64,000 nt of DNA from NCBI RefSeq assembly GCF_042180575.1, contig NZ_CP170094.1, forward strand, positions 4,216,001-4,280,000, given 5' to 3'. Under the pieces are notes generated by a model. It saw only the letters and a program-made list of their open reading frames with translations, had not been told where the DNA came from and did no database searches. Both the position numbers and the translations under genes were made by a program. Origin of the DNA: Bernardetia sp042180575 (GTDB lineage: Bacteria > Bacteroidota > Bacteroidia > Cytophagales > Bernardetiaceae). Of this stretch, positions 33,247 through 42,407 are shown piece by piece; position 1 is the first letter of the stretch; every line of letters starts with the position of its first letter.

Positions 33247-33657
33247 TTAAGCTCCTAGTTTTTCTCTAAGCGTTTCTACAAGTCCATCCCAAAGTTCTTC
33301 CAACACTTCTTCATCATTCATTTCTGAATAATCTGTAATTAATAAATAAGTCGTGTCTGTTAGTTCGCTATAATTGAGTTTGAGTTCTAAGAAATTAGCA
33401 TCTTTTTTCTTTTTTCTAATTTTGTCTTCTTCCATGTTTTCTACAAACTGATAACGAATCATAGAGTTAGTTCTCTGTGAAACTATCTTTGCCATGTGTT
33501 GTTCGTTGTCCCAGTGGATATTTAAAAATTTATCATTTAAAACTTCTACTCTGTCAGCAAACCATTCTTCCAAACCCTGTGGAGAGGCAATAAAAGGATA
33601 AATCATTTTGACAGCAGCACGTATTTCATATTCAGCGTTATATTCGAATTTACTCAT
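33247..33657 (-). CDS. START-like domain protein
   Basis: 136 residues. The pattern EYNAEYEIRAAVKMIYPFIASPQGLEEWFADRV is the START-like domain common in Bacteroidota, followed by VLNDKFLNIHWDNEQHMAKIVSQRTNSMIRYQF and TTYLLITDYSEMNDEEVLEELWDGLVETLRE. The fold is related to AHSA1/SRPBCC, and its role is undefined in this phylum. A short Lys/Asp-rich loop (about residues 80-88) is unusual. It is transcribed alone, with its own terminator. Confidence 0.75.
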   Translation of the reverse strand: MSKFEYNAEYEIRAAVKMIYPFIASPQGLEEWFADRVEVLNDKFLNIHWDNEQHMAKIVSQRTNSMIRYQFVENMEEDKIRKKKKDANFLELKLNYSELTDTTYLLITDYSEMNDEEVLEELWDGLVETLREKLGA

Positions 33658-33839
33658 TTTTATTAGGTTGTATTGTTATTGTGGAGTATTTTAAAGATGT
33701 CAGTTTATTTTTTTCTAATTGGAGACTAATAGTGAATAAGTGCCTAATATACTGGATTTATTTTATTTGAGAAATATATTTGCTTTTGTCATTGCATTTT
33801 GAGATTATTTTTTGGAACTAAGTAATTTTAAGTGTCTTA

Positions 33840-33847
33840 GATATTTT
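33840..33847. repeat. Target duplication, left side of ISL3 element
   Basis: GATATTTT, identical to 35103-35110. Confidence 0.85.
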
Positions 33848-35102
33848 GGTTCTTCCGACAATTTAGCGATAATTTCTTAATTTAGCCTTTCTATGGATAC
33901 TAACACAATAGCAATTTTATTAGGTTTTTCAGATTTTTCAGTAACGAAAATAGAATCTTCTCCACTTCGCTTAACTATTTATGGAGAAAGTAATTTAGCC
34001 GATTCTATTTGTCCTAATTGCTTGAAAAAGTGCAATAAAGTGACTTCTACTTCAGAACGTATTGTTCGTGACCGAAATATTTTAGACAAAGAGGTTTATT
34101 TACACTTAACTTCTCGTCAATTTCATTGTCAAGATTGTACTCGTTACTTTCAAGAAGTTTTTAGTTTTGTTTCTAAGCAAAAAAATCAAACTCATCGTTT
34201 GGAAAAATATCTTTATTTATGTTTGAAAGATAGCAGTTTCAAAGAAGTAGCTATCCGAGAAAACATACTTTGGGATGTTTTAGATGGTATTTTTAAAACC
34301 TATAGTAAACGTGAGATAAAAAAACACCTAGATTATTTTCCTCGACGTTTAGGTATTGATGAATTTGCTTACAAAAAAGGAAAAAAGGAATATGCTGTTG
34401 TTTTAGTAGATTTAGATACAGGTCAAGTTTGGGATATTTTAGAATACCGTAATAAAGAGTATTTAAAAGCCTATTTTTTATCCAAAGGCGAAGTTTTTTG
34501 TACTAGTATAGAAGTATTTTCTTGTGATATGTGGGAGGGATTTTCAAATACAGCAAAAGAAGTATTTCCTAACGCTGATGTAGTAATAGATCGCTTTCAT
34601 TTTTTTCAGCATTGTAATAAAGTGCTAGATAGCATTCGTAAAGAATTACGACGAAAAGATGATAAAAACGTTCATTTCAAGCAAATAAAATGGCTTTTAT
34701 ACAAGGCATGGAAAGACCTTACTTATAAAGAAAGACGAGTTTTACTTAAAGCGTTTAGGTTTAGCTCAACGCTTAGACAGGTGTATTTTATGAAAGTGGA
34801 ATTACAAAATATATTTAATACTGATTTGAGTAAACAAGAAGCTAAAAAACTACTAGACCAATGGATAGAAGAAGCTCAAAAAATAAATCATAAGGCTCTA
34901 AATAGATTTATAAATACGTTTAATTCTTGGAAAAATGATATTATTAATTTCTTCAAAGATAGATATTCTAACGGAATAGTAGAGGGAATTAATAATAAAA
35001 TTAAGACCCTCAAAAGGAGTGGGTATGGGTTTAGAAACTTTCAAAATTTTAGATTGAGAATGATAGTCAAATTCATATAATCGCTAAAAAGTCGGAAGAG
35101 CC
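33848..35102 (+). mobile_element. Complete ISL3-family insertion sequence (1255 bp)
   Basis: 26-bp inverted ends (33848-33873 and 35077-35102) start GGYTCTTCCGAC and match at 22 of 26 positions, and an exact 8-bp duplication GATATTTT flanks both ends. One transposase gene fills it, with its stop inside the right end. Recent insertion is suggested by the perfect duplication. Confidence 0.9.
33893..35080 (+). CDS. ISL3-family transposase
   Basis: 395 residues. The N-terminus has paired cysteines (CPNCLKKC and CQDCTRY) forming a zinc finger, then a helix-turn-helix region. The ISL3 DDE core follows: RLGIDEFAYKKGKKEYAVVLVDLDTG (first Asp), FPNADVVIDRFHFFQHCNKVLDSIRKEL (second Asp) and YSNGIVEGINNKIKTLKRSGYGFRNFQNFR (Glu). 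All are intact, so the protein should be active. The stop codon lies within the right inverted repeat. Confidence 0.93.
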   Translation: MDTNTIAILLGFSDFSVTKIESSPLRLTIYGESNLADSICPNCLKKCNKVTSTSERIVRDRNILDKEVYLHLTSRQFHCQDCTRYFQEVFSFVSKQKNQTHRLEKYLYLCLKDSSFKEVAIRENILWDVLDGIFKTYSKREIKKHLDYFPRRLGIDEFAYKKGKKEYAVVLVDLDTGQVWDILEYRNKEYLKAYFLSKGEVFCTSIEVFSCDMWEGFSNTAKEVFPNADVVIDRFHFFQHCNKVLDSIRKELRRKDDKNVHFKQIKWLLYKAWKDLTYKERRVLLKAFRFSSTLRQVYFMKVELQNIFNTDLSKQEAKKLLDQWIEEAQKINHKALNRFINTFNSWKNDIINFFKDRYSNGIVEGINNKIKTLKRSGYGFRNFQNFRLRMIVKFI

Positions 35103-35110
35103 GATATTTT
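35103..35110. repeat. Target duplication, right side of ISL3 element
   Basis: GATATTTT, identical to 33840-33847. Confidence 0.85.
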
Positions 35111-35122
35111 TAATAATTGCAG

Positions 35123-35172
35123 TATAGGTTAGTCTAATAGAGCAGACCATTTGTAATTTTTCCTGTTTTTAG
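35123..35172. repeat. Dispersed repeat with GAGCAGACC hairpin, copy 1
   Basis: Shares TATAGGT, AGTCT, TAGAGCAGACCATTTGTA and TGTTTT in order with 41989-42043. A partial palindrome GGT...GACC lies in the centre. Confidence 0.55.
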
Positions 35173-35268
35173 TTTTAGTAGAGAAGCTATACGTTGAGAT
35201 TGATCTATTTATTTGAAAAATGTCTAGTAGTATGCTTTTTAAGTTTATTTATTTTGAACAATAAACAC

Positions 35269-35276
35269 TATATTTG
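35269..35276 (+). promoter_or_regulatory. -7 box before the 7TM/SpoIIE gene
   Basis: TATATTTG matches TAnnTTTG. It overlaps an in-frame TTG, so that TTG cannot be the start; the ATG at 35301 fits. Confidence 0.5.
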
Positions 35277-35300
35277 AATGAAAATACAATTATCTACTTT

Positions 35301-37559
35301 ATGAAAAAGGATATATTTAAGTTTTTTTGTTTATTTATTACGTTATTAATGGGTTTGATAGTTATACTCAAACCATCTGAAAGCTATGCTCAAAATAAAA
35401 ATCAAGAAGAGAAAACAAAAAAAGATACTACAAATATATTAATTCTTGAACAACACAAAACTACCTATCGTTTTGATGAAGCCATAACCTATTGTACCAC
35501 AGATTTGAATATTACATTTGGTGATTCTATTCAACATAAATCTGCTTTTCTTCCTTATCTTGTCGATGGTAAGAAGATACTTTTGCCTCCTCATAAAGCT
35601 ACATGGTTTCGAATTCCTCTCAAAAGTGAATATAAAGAAATTAGTGAGTGGTTTTTGCAAGTTGAAAATGGTTTTCAAATCAAACTTTATATCCCTCAAG
35701 TAGATGATTCGTACAGAGAAAAACGATTCGGCTTATATTACAAAGACTCTTTACAAAATTCTGTTCCTAATTATTATTCTACGACTTTTTCACTACGAAA
35801 AGGAGAAAGTATTTTATATGTACGTGTAATTCCTTCTGATAACTCTGTCGAACACGGAGGTTACAAACAGACTTTTATAATCTTTCGAAAGGACGCAGCA
35901 CACAATTTTTTTGCTAAAAATCTAGCCACCAATAGTATTATTTATACCATTATTTTATCAATGTGTATTTATAATCTAATTTTATTCTTTTTGATAAAAG
36001 ATAGGTCATATCTCTATTATTGTATTGCTATTTTTTTTGTAGGTATTTATTTTTATACACTTCCAACATTAAAATCAGTTGCCTTTTGGGGACAGTTGAG
36101 TTATGACTCTGAATTGAATCGTATTGTCAATTATACTTCAGCTTTCATAACTGCTATTTTTTGGATAAAATTTACGCAAAGTTATTTTTCAATGGATAAA
36201 AATTTTCCAAAATGGAATAGATATTTTATTGGTGTCATAATTTTGAATGTCATAGCTGCTGTTTTGTACATTATTTTTATTGAACAAAGCGTTTATATGT
36301 ATGCTACTACACTGCATTTAATCACTACTCTTTCTCTTCTTTTCTTTTCAACGATTGTGTTTTTTAGGAAAAAGTTATTAGCCAAACAGTTTTTTGTAGC
36401 TAATCTTGTCTTATGTGTTTTTGCAATCATTAATATTGCAGATATATTTCACCTTGTACCTTCTAACTGGTTTACTAATTCTTCATTAGAAATAGGAGTG
36501 GCTGCACAAATTATTTTGTTTTCATTGGCTTTAGCTTCAAGAATTAATTTATTAAGAAAACAAGTAACCGAACAATCTATTGATAAAGAAAGACTAGAAC
36601 GTATAAAAGCAGAAGAAATAAAATATGTGATAGAACAAAAAAATAAAGAATTAGAAGGCAAAGTAAAGCAAAGAACAGCCGAGATTTCAGAAAAAAATAC
36701 AGAGTTAGAGCAAATCGTCGAAGAGCTAGATACCACTAACGAAACCCTGCGTTATACCATAAATAGAGTAGAAGAACAAAATACACAAATTACATCCAGT
36801 ATTGCGTATGCACAGCGCATTCAACAAGCTACTTTGCCAAGTTTAGATGAAATTAGAACTTCATTTTTAGATAGTTTTGTTGTTTTTCGTCCATTACAAG
36901 TTGTTTCAGGAGATTTTTATTGGTTTTTAGAATTAGGAGAAAAACGCTTCTTAGGTGCTTTTGATTGTACAGGACATGGTGTGCCAGGAGCATTTATGGC
37001 ATTAGTAGCAAATGAATTACTGAATGAAATTGTAGTCCATAAAAAAATTATTTCTCCAGAAAAAATTTTAGCAGAACTTCATAAATCTATTCAGTATTCA
37101 CTCAAACAAAATGAAACAAAAAATCAAGATAGCATCGATGGAAGTTTGATGTGTATAGAAAAAAAAGGAAATGATATTGAAAATAAAAATTATACTGTAC
37201 AAATTGCAAGTGCAAGAAATTCAGTATATCTATTTGATAGTAAGGGGTTTAAAGAAATAAAAGGAGAGCGAAAAAGTATTGGAGGTAATACATATCAAGA
37301 AGACGTAAATTTTTTGCTACATACATTAGAAATTAGAGAACAAACTGATTTTTATATGCTTTCTGATGGTTTGCAAGACCAATTTGGAGAAAAAAATAAT
37401 AAAAAATTTATGAAAAAACGAGTACGAGAATTGCTTACCGAAATCATAACTTATGATAGTCCATTACAAAAACGTACCATAGAATCTACCATTGATAATT
37501 GGAAAGGAAGCATAGAACAAACCGACGATATTCTTGTCATGGGATTGCGTTTGAAATAA
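35301..37559 (+). CDS. 7TMR-DISM sensor with SpoIIE-type phosphatase domain
   Basis: 752 residues from the ATG at 35301. The order is signal peptide (to about 37), periplasmic 7TMR-DISMED2-like beta domain (about 45-195), seven membrane helices of the 7TMR-DISM type (about 210-415), coiled coil (420-500), and a SpoIIE/PP2C Ser/Thr phosphatase (about 520-752) with VSGDFYW, GAFDCTGHGVPGAFM and a C-terminal TDDILVMGLRL, which hold the metal-binding Asp residues. It would sense an external ligand and dephosphorylate a target such as an anti-sigma antagonist. A structurally similar phosphatase protein follows, so both may act on the same pathway. Confidence 0.9.
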   Translation: MKKDIFKFFCLFITLLMGLIVILKPSESYAQNKNQEEKTKKDTTNILILEQHKTTYRFDEAITYCTTDLNITFGDSIQHKSAFLPYLVDGKKILLPPHKATWFRIPLKSEYKEISEWFLQVENGFQIKLYIPQVDDSYREKRFGLYYKDSLQNSVPNYYSTTFSLRKGESILYVRVIPSDNSVEHGGYKQTFIIFRKDAAHNFFAKNLATNSIIYTIILSMCIYNLILFFLIKDRSYLYYCIAIFFVGIYFYTLPTLKSVAFWGQLSYDSELNRIVNYTSAFITAIFWIKFTQSYFSMDKNFPKWNRYFIGVIILNVIAAVLYIIFIEQSVYMYATTLHLITTLSLLFFSTIVFFRKKLLAKQFFVANLVLCVFAIINIADIFHLVPSNWFTNSSLEIGVAAQIILFSLALASRINLLRKQVTEQSIDKERLERIKAEEIKYVIEQKNKELEGKVKQRTAEISEKNTELEQIVEELDTTNETLRYTINRVEEQNTQITSSIAYAQRIQQATLPSLDEIRTSFLDSFVVFRPLQVVSGDFYWFLELGEKRFLGAFDCTGHGVPGAFMALVANELLNEIVVHKKIISPEKILAELHKSIQYSLKQNETKNQDSIDGSLMCIEKKGNDIENKNYTVQIASARNSVYLFDSKGFKEIKGERKSIGGNTYQEDVNFLLHTLEIREQTDFYMLSDGLQDQFGEKNNKKFMKKRVRELLTEIITYDSPLQKRTIESTIDNWKGSIEQTDDILVMGLRLK

Positions 37560-37722
37560 AAACGATTGATAAAGTACCTAAAAAGTTATCTGTTTTTTCT
37601 TATTCTCACTTATTTACAGGGTTTTATGATTTTTAATCGAAAAGGTTACTAAAATTGATTAGATTTTATTAACTTAGTTTTAAATTACAACAAAATTATT
37701 ATTTCTTCTTTGAATTTGTCAG

Positions 37723-40700
37723 TTGAATAATTCCAAAGTGATATCAAAAAAACCTTTTAACTATATCTATTTCCCCAAATGGTTTTATAGCTCTACTAAT
37801 TTTGTACTCCCCATTACATTATTTTTAGGTTTGTTTTTTTATGCCCTTTCCTCAACTATTGGTTTTGCTTTAGACCCAAAAAAGCAAATTTCGCAATATA
37901 TATTAGACCAATGGACAACTAGAAATGGACTTCCTACCAATACACTCAACTATGTTTATCAATCAAAAGATGGATTTATTTGGGCTAGTACTTATAATGG
38001 TCTAATACGTTTTGATGGCGCAGAATTCAAAATTTTTGATAAAAAGAATCTTCCGTATCTTACTAATAGTTCAATTTCTTGTCTATATCAAACTAAAGAC
38101 GATTCGCTTTGGATAGGTACACATGGAAGTGGATTGATGGTACAAAAAGACCATAATTTTAATTTTTATACATCTGAAACGACAAAAGGAAATTTTCCAG
38201 ATTATTCTATTGAATCTATTTTAAAAGTTAGAGAAGAAGGCTTGTGGATAGGAACAAGAGGGAATGGAATAATGATTTATAAAGAGGGGGTGTTTACGCC
38301 TTTTAAAACTATTTCTGAAATCAACTCTATTTCTATTAATGAACTTCAATATGGAGAAAGTGGAGCTAATAGTACTGTATGGATAGGAACAGAAGGAAAA
38401 GGCTTATTTTCTTATCAAAACGAAATTGTAGAAAGATACAATGTAGAAAATGGTTTGTTGGTAAATGATGTAATTACAGGACTTTTACTAGACAAAAACA
38501 AGACACTTTGGGTAGGTACAATTAATGGAGTAAATCGTATCCAAAATGGAAAGTCTGAAATTATAAAAGAATTAGAAGGAGTTACCATTAATGATATTAT
38601 AGAAGATAAAGAGGGTAGTATTTGGTTTGCTACCAGCACAGGATTGTATAGAAGGAATCCCATAACTAAGCAGTATGAAGTTTTGAATACTGAAAATGGA
38701 TTACCTCACAATAATGTAATGAATATCAGCATAGATAGAGAAGGAAATCTGTGGCTGGCGATGTATAGAGCAGGACTTATTCGTCTGAAAGATGGAAAGT
38801 TTGTTAATTATACTGTTCAACAGGGGTTGGCTTCTGTTTCGGTTAGTTCAGTACAAGAAATAGAAAAAAATACGTATTGGGTAGGCTCAGACGCAGGAAT
38901 TATTAACACTATCAAAAATCAAAATGTAGGCATATACTCACTCAATAAAACACTTTCAACCGATCGTTTAAGAAATATTTTTAAAGATAGAGAAGGAAAT
39001 ATTTGGGTAGGTTCGTATGCAGGAATATTACGAATTTCTTCTGATGGAACAGAAAGGCTTTTTACAACTGCTGATGGGCTTACAGATAATCAAGTACGAA
39101 TAATTACACAAACTATAAATGGAAGTATTTGGGTAGGAACTCGTGGTGGTGGACTCAATGAATACTTACCCTCTGACCAAAAATGGATACCTTTTACAAA
39201 AGAAGATGGACTGACTTCTAATTTCATAATGGGAATAGAACCAACTCAAGATGGTAAACTGATTGTTTCTATGAATGATGCTGGTGTAAATATTATTAAT
39301 CTAAAAACTAGAAAAGTAAGTAAAATTTATACACAAACAGAAGGTTTGCCCTCTAATTTAGCTTTTTCTGCTCGCTATGATTCAAAAAAAATACTTTGGA
39401 TATGTGCAAATTCTGGATTAGTAGCTATTTCACCTACTGATGTAAACAAAATACATATTTTTAGCCCTTCTTCTGGATTTCCTGTCGATGCCGTTTTTGA
39501 TATTCGTGAAGATAATGCTACTGATTTATGGCTTTCTTCTTCTTCAGGTGTTGTACGAATAGATAGAAGTTCTGTTACAGAATATTTTGAAGGAAAAAGA
39601 ACAGACTTAAAAACAGAGATGTTTGATAGAAGTGATGGAATGAAAGAAGAAGAGTGTACAGGAGCTGTACATTTTTTAAAAGATAGTCAAGGAAGAATGT
39701 GGTTTCCAACTATTGGAGGTCTATCGATGATTAACCCTGAAAAAATATCTAAAAATTCGATTCCTCCTCCTGTTTATATTCTCAATATGGCAGTAGATAG
39801 TATCAATTATAACTTTCCATCTTTAAAAGATGAAAAAATAGCTGTAAAAGCAGGAGTAAGACGTATTACATTTCATTTTACAGGACTTAGCCTAATTTCG
39901 CCTTCTGATATGCACTTCAAATACCGTTTGAAAGGTTTTGATGATGACTGGATAGAGGTAATCAATGAACGAGATGCACTTTACACAGGACTTGCTCCAA
40001 AAGAATATACTTTTGAGGTAATGGCTGCTAATAATGATGGCGTTTGGAGTGAAGAAATAGCGACCGTTAAATTTAAAATAAAACCTCTTTTTTATCAAAC
40101 AGTTTATTTTTGGATAGCTTTGGTTGCCTTATTTTTGATTTTGGTATGGTTGGCGTATCGCTATCAAGTAGGAAGAATCAAAAGACAAAATTTTAAATTA
40201 GAAGAAACAGTACAGCAACGTACAGCAGAAATTAATCAACAAAAAGAAGAGATAGAATCACAAAGAGATAGAATCGAAGAGCAACGTCAAGCGATTACAG
40301 AATCTTATCAACAAATTCATAAGGTAGGAGAAATCGGACAAAAAATTACTGCCAAACTTCAAACAGATACACTTGTACAAACTATTTATCAAAATATTTT
40401 GGCCATTATGCCAGCAGAAGGTTTTGGAATAGGAATGCACAAAGAAGAAGATAATAAAATTGAATTTAGAAATTATATAGAACATGGAGAATTACTTCCT
40501 GCTCACAGTGATTCTCTTTCTCAAGTCAATCGTCTTTCTATACAGAGTTTTACTAAGAAAAAATCTATTTTGATAAATGACTTAGAAGAGTATTTTGCTC
40601 AAAATGAACAACTAAAATATTTAGATATAGGCAAAATGCCCAAATCACTTATTTATGTTCCTTTAGTCATTGATGAAAAAACGGTTGGGGTAATTACTGT

Positions 40701-41580
40701 ACAGTCATTCAAAAAAAATGCTTATACAAAAGAAGATATTGTAATTTTAGAAGCTCTAGCAGCCTATATTTCTATTGCACAAAGCAATGCCAAATCGTAT
40801 GAAATTATTCAAGAAAAAAATAGAAATATTACTGATTCAATTCGTTATGCACTCACTATTCAACAAGCTGTTTTGCCTACACCAGAAGCAATGAACAGGC
40901 TTTTTGATGAATATTTTGTAATCTTTAAACCAAAAGATATTGTAAGTGGAGATTTTTATTGGACAGTAAACTATAAAGGAAAAACATTTGTAGCTATTGT
41001 CGATTGTACAGGACATGGCGTACCAGGTGGATTTATGTCTATGATAGGAAATGCACTCTTGAATGAAATTGTTACTATCGAACGTATTTTTTCTCCTGCT
41101 GCTATTTTAGAAAAATTACATGAAGATGTGCGTGCTGCCCTTCAACAAGAAAAAGCAAAAAATGATGATGGAATGGATATTTCTATTTTTTGTTTGGATA
41201 AAACAGAAGAAGGAAACAAAATAACATTTGCAGGAGCTAAACAAGCTATGTATTACGTGGAAAATCATCAAATTATCAAATTAAAAGGTGATAGAATGTC
41301 TATTGGTGGACGTAGAAGCAAGCAACGTAGTAATACCTTCAAAGAAACAACATTTATACTATCTAATAAATCTATGATTTATATGATGAGTGATGGTTTT
41401 GCAGACCAAGCCGATTTACAAGGACAAAAGGTGGGTTCGAATACAATAATAGAACAACTAGAAAAAGTAGCCGACCTTCCAACAGACAAACAAAAACAAG
41501 AGTTAGAGCTTTTATTAGAGCAACATCAGCGTACAGCTCCTCAACGTGATGATATTACTCTTTTAGGAATCAGATTGTGA
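37723..41580 (+). CDS. Beta-propeller/Y_Y_Y sensor with GAF and SpoIIE phosphatase domains
   Basis: 1285 residues. The likely start is TTG at 37723 (or GTG at 37738); there is no ATG for over 100 codons. The order is signal/anchor (about 20-50), fourteen or so Reg_prop repeats forming two propellers (60-690; for example GSIWVGTRGGGLNEY), a Y_Y_Y domain (about 715-785), one membrane helix (795-820), a coiled coil (about 825-870), a GAF domain (about 870-1015) and a SpoIIE/PP2C phosphatase (1040-1285) with VSGDFYW, DCTGHGVPGGFM and RDDITLLGIRL. This is a hybrid-two-component-type sensor in which the kinase is replaced by a phosphatase. Confidence 0.92.
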   Translation: MNNSKVISKKPFNYIYFPKWFYSSTNFVLPITLFLGLFFYALSSTIGFALDPKKQISQYILDQWTTRNGLPTNTLNYVYQSKDGFIWASTYNGLIRFDGAEFKIFDKKNLPYLTNSSISCLYQTKDDSLWIGTHGSGLMVQKDHNFNFYTSETTKGNFPDYSIESILKVREEGLWIGTRGNGIMIYKEGVFTPFKTISEINSISINELQYGESGANSTVWIGTEGKGLFSYQNEIVERYNVENGLLVNDVITGLLLDKNKTLWVGTINGVNRIQNGKSEIIKELEGVTINDIIEDKEGSIWFATSTGLYRRNPITKQYEVLNTENGLPHNNVMNISIDREGNLWLAMYRAGLIRLKDGKFVNYTVQQGLASVSVSSVQEIEKNTYWVGSDAGIINTIKNQNVGIYSLNKTLSTDRLRNIFKDREGNIWVGSYAGILRISSDGTERLFTTADGLTDNQVRIITQTINGSIWVGTRGGGLNEYLPSDQKWIPFTKEDGLTSNFIMGIEPTQDGKLIVSMNDAGVNIINLKTRKVSKIYTQTEGLPSNLAFSARYDSKKILWICANSGLVAISPTDVNKIHIFSPSSGFPVDAVFDIREDNATDLWLSSSSGVVRIDRSSVTEYFEGKRTDLKTEMFDRSDGMKEEECTGAVHFLKDSQGRMWFPTIGGLSMINPEKISKNSIPPPVYILNMAVDSINYNFPSLKDEKIAVKAGVRRITFHFTGLSLISPSDMHFKYRLKGFDDDWIEVINERDALYTGLAPKEYTFEVMAANNDGVWSEEIATVKFKIKPLFYQTVYFWIALVALFLILVWLAYRYQVGRIKRQNFKLEETVQQRTAEINQQKEEIESQRDRIEEQRQAITESYQQIHKVGEIGQKITAKLQTDTLVQTIYQNILAIMPAEGFGIGMHKEEDNKIEFRNYIEHGELLPAHSDSLSQVNRLSIQSFTKKKSILINDLEEYFAQNEQLKYLDIGKMPKSLIYVPLVIDEKTVGVITVQSFKKNAYTKEDIVILEALAAYISIAQSNAKSYEIIQEKNRNITDSIRYALTIQQAVLPTPEAMNRLFDEYFVIFKPKDIVSGDFYWTVNYKGKTFVAIVDCTGHGVPGGFMSMIGNALLNEIVTIERIFSPAAILEKLHEDVRAALQQEKAKNDDGMDISIFCLDKTEEGNKITFAGAKQAMYYVENHQIIKLKGDRMSIGGRRSKQRSNTFKETTFILSNKSMIYMMSDGFADQADLQGQKVGSNTIIEQLEKVADLPTDKQKQELELLLEQHQRTAPQRDDITLLGIRL

Positions 41581-41609
41581 AAAATCTACTAGCTATAAAA
41601 TAGTTATTT

Positions 41610-41984
41610 ATGAATCTAAATCAAGTTACAATTCCTTCATTGGATTTGAGTAAATCTGTTCCATTTTATCAAAAATTAGGATTAAAACTAATTGTGGAAT
41701 CTTTGCCTCATTATGCAAGATTCGAATGTCCAGACGGAAAATCAACCTTTTCTATTCATCAAACAGAAAAACTTCCCATTGGAGAAGGTATTTATGTTTA
41801 TTTTGAATGTCAAAACCTTGATGAACATGTAGAATCATTACTCAAAAAAGGAATTCAATTTGATGAATTACCTACTGAAAAAAGATGGTTGTGGAAAGAA
41901 GCTCGCCTACAAGATGTAGATGGAAATCAGATTATTCTATTTTATGGAGGAGAAAACAGACTAAATCCACCTTGGCGAATATAA
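41610..41984 (+). CDS. VOC-superfamily protein (glyoxalase/bleomycin-resistance fold)
   Basis: 124 residues with two beta-alpha-beta-beta-beta units: LDLSKSVPFYQKLGLKLIV in the first, GIYVYFECQNLDEHVESLLKKGIQFDELPTEKRW in the second, ending ARLQDVDGNQIILFYGGE, the usual metal-ligand Glu position. These small proteins act as lyases, dioxygenases or drug-binding resistance factors. Substrate unknown. It starts 30 bp after the large sensor but has no evident functional link. Confidence 0.82.
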   Translation: MNLNQVTIPSLDLSKSVPFYQKLGLKLIVESLPHYARFECPDGKSTFSIHQTEKLPIGEGIYVYFECQNLDEHVESLLKKGIQFDELPTEKRWLWKEARLQDVDGNQIILFYGGENRLNPPWRI

Positions 41985-41988
41985 TATG

Positions 41989-42043
41989 TATAGGTCAGTC
42001 TTGTAGAGCAGACCATTTGTAGTCAATTTCTCTTGTTTTCAGT
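41989..42043. repeat. Dispersed repeat with GAGCAGACC hairpin, copy 2
   Basis: Related to 35123-35172; the centre can fold as GGTC...GACC. It immediately follows the VOC stop. Confidence 0.55.
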
Positions 42044-42100
42044 ATATATTTCAAAATCATAATTTTTTAGCTTCGCTGTTTTCGTTACACTTCAGGTGTT

Positions 42101-42229
42101 CCGTTAGGAACTTTATATTGGTAGAAAAAAGAAGTGAAAAAATGTATTCTGTTCTGTTAGGAACTACATATTGGTAGTATTCTAAGATGTCCAACACAAA
42201 AAATGCTACCAACATACAACTCCTAACGG
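42101..42229. repeat. Three copies of a 24-bp GTTAGGA...TTGGTAG repeat
   Basis: Copies at 42101-42124 and 42154-42177 are direct; the third (42206-42229) is inverted. All share YGTTAGGA, a variable centre and TTGGTAG. Copy 1 contains its own palindrome GTTCCGTTAGGAAC. The surrounding 41985-42407 stretch has no gene. It also holds a sequence at 42317-42335 resembling the MITE ends at 3237-3479. Confidence 0.6.
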
Positions 42230-42407
42230 AGTAAACATCAAAATTTCTCAATAGCCTTACGGCTATGGTATCCCCACTGACGACCGTCAATATTCAAAAT
42301 TCGAATAAAATCAATAAGGTGCAAAAATTGTCAAACAAGCATTTCTTTTAGCTTATTGGGTTAATTTTTTAGGTGCAATTAACCTAATAGATTACAATAC
42401 TATTTGG

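Noticed and set aside
42057..42290. 77-codon minus-strand frame in the repeat-rich spacer
   Set aside because: It consists of the 24-bp repeats and their flanks, and its codons follow the repeats rather than a protein.
42317..42335. Second copy of the ISL3-type MITE
   Set aside because: Only 19 bases match one end and the outer bases differ. No partner end or target duplication could be found within 500 bp.
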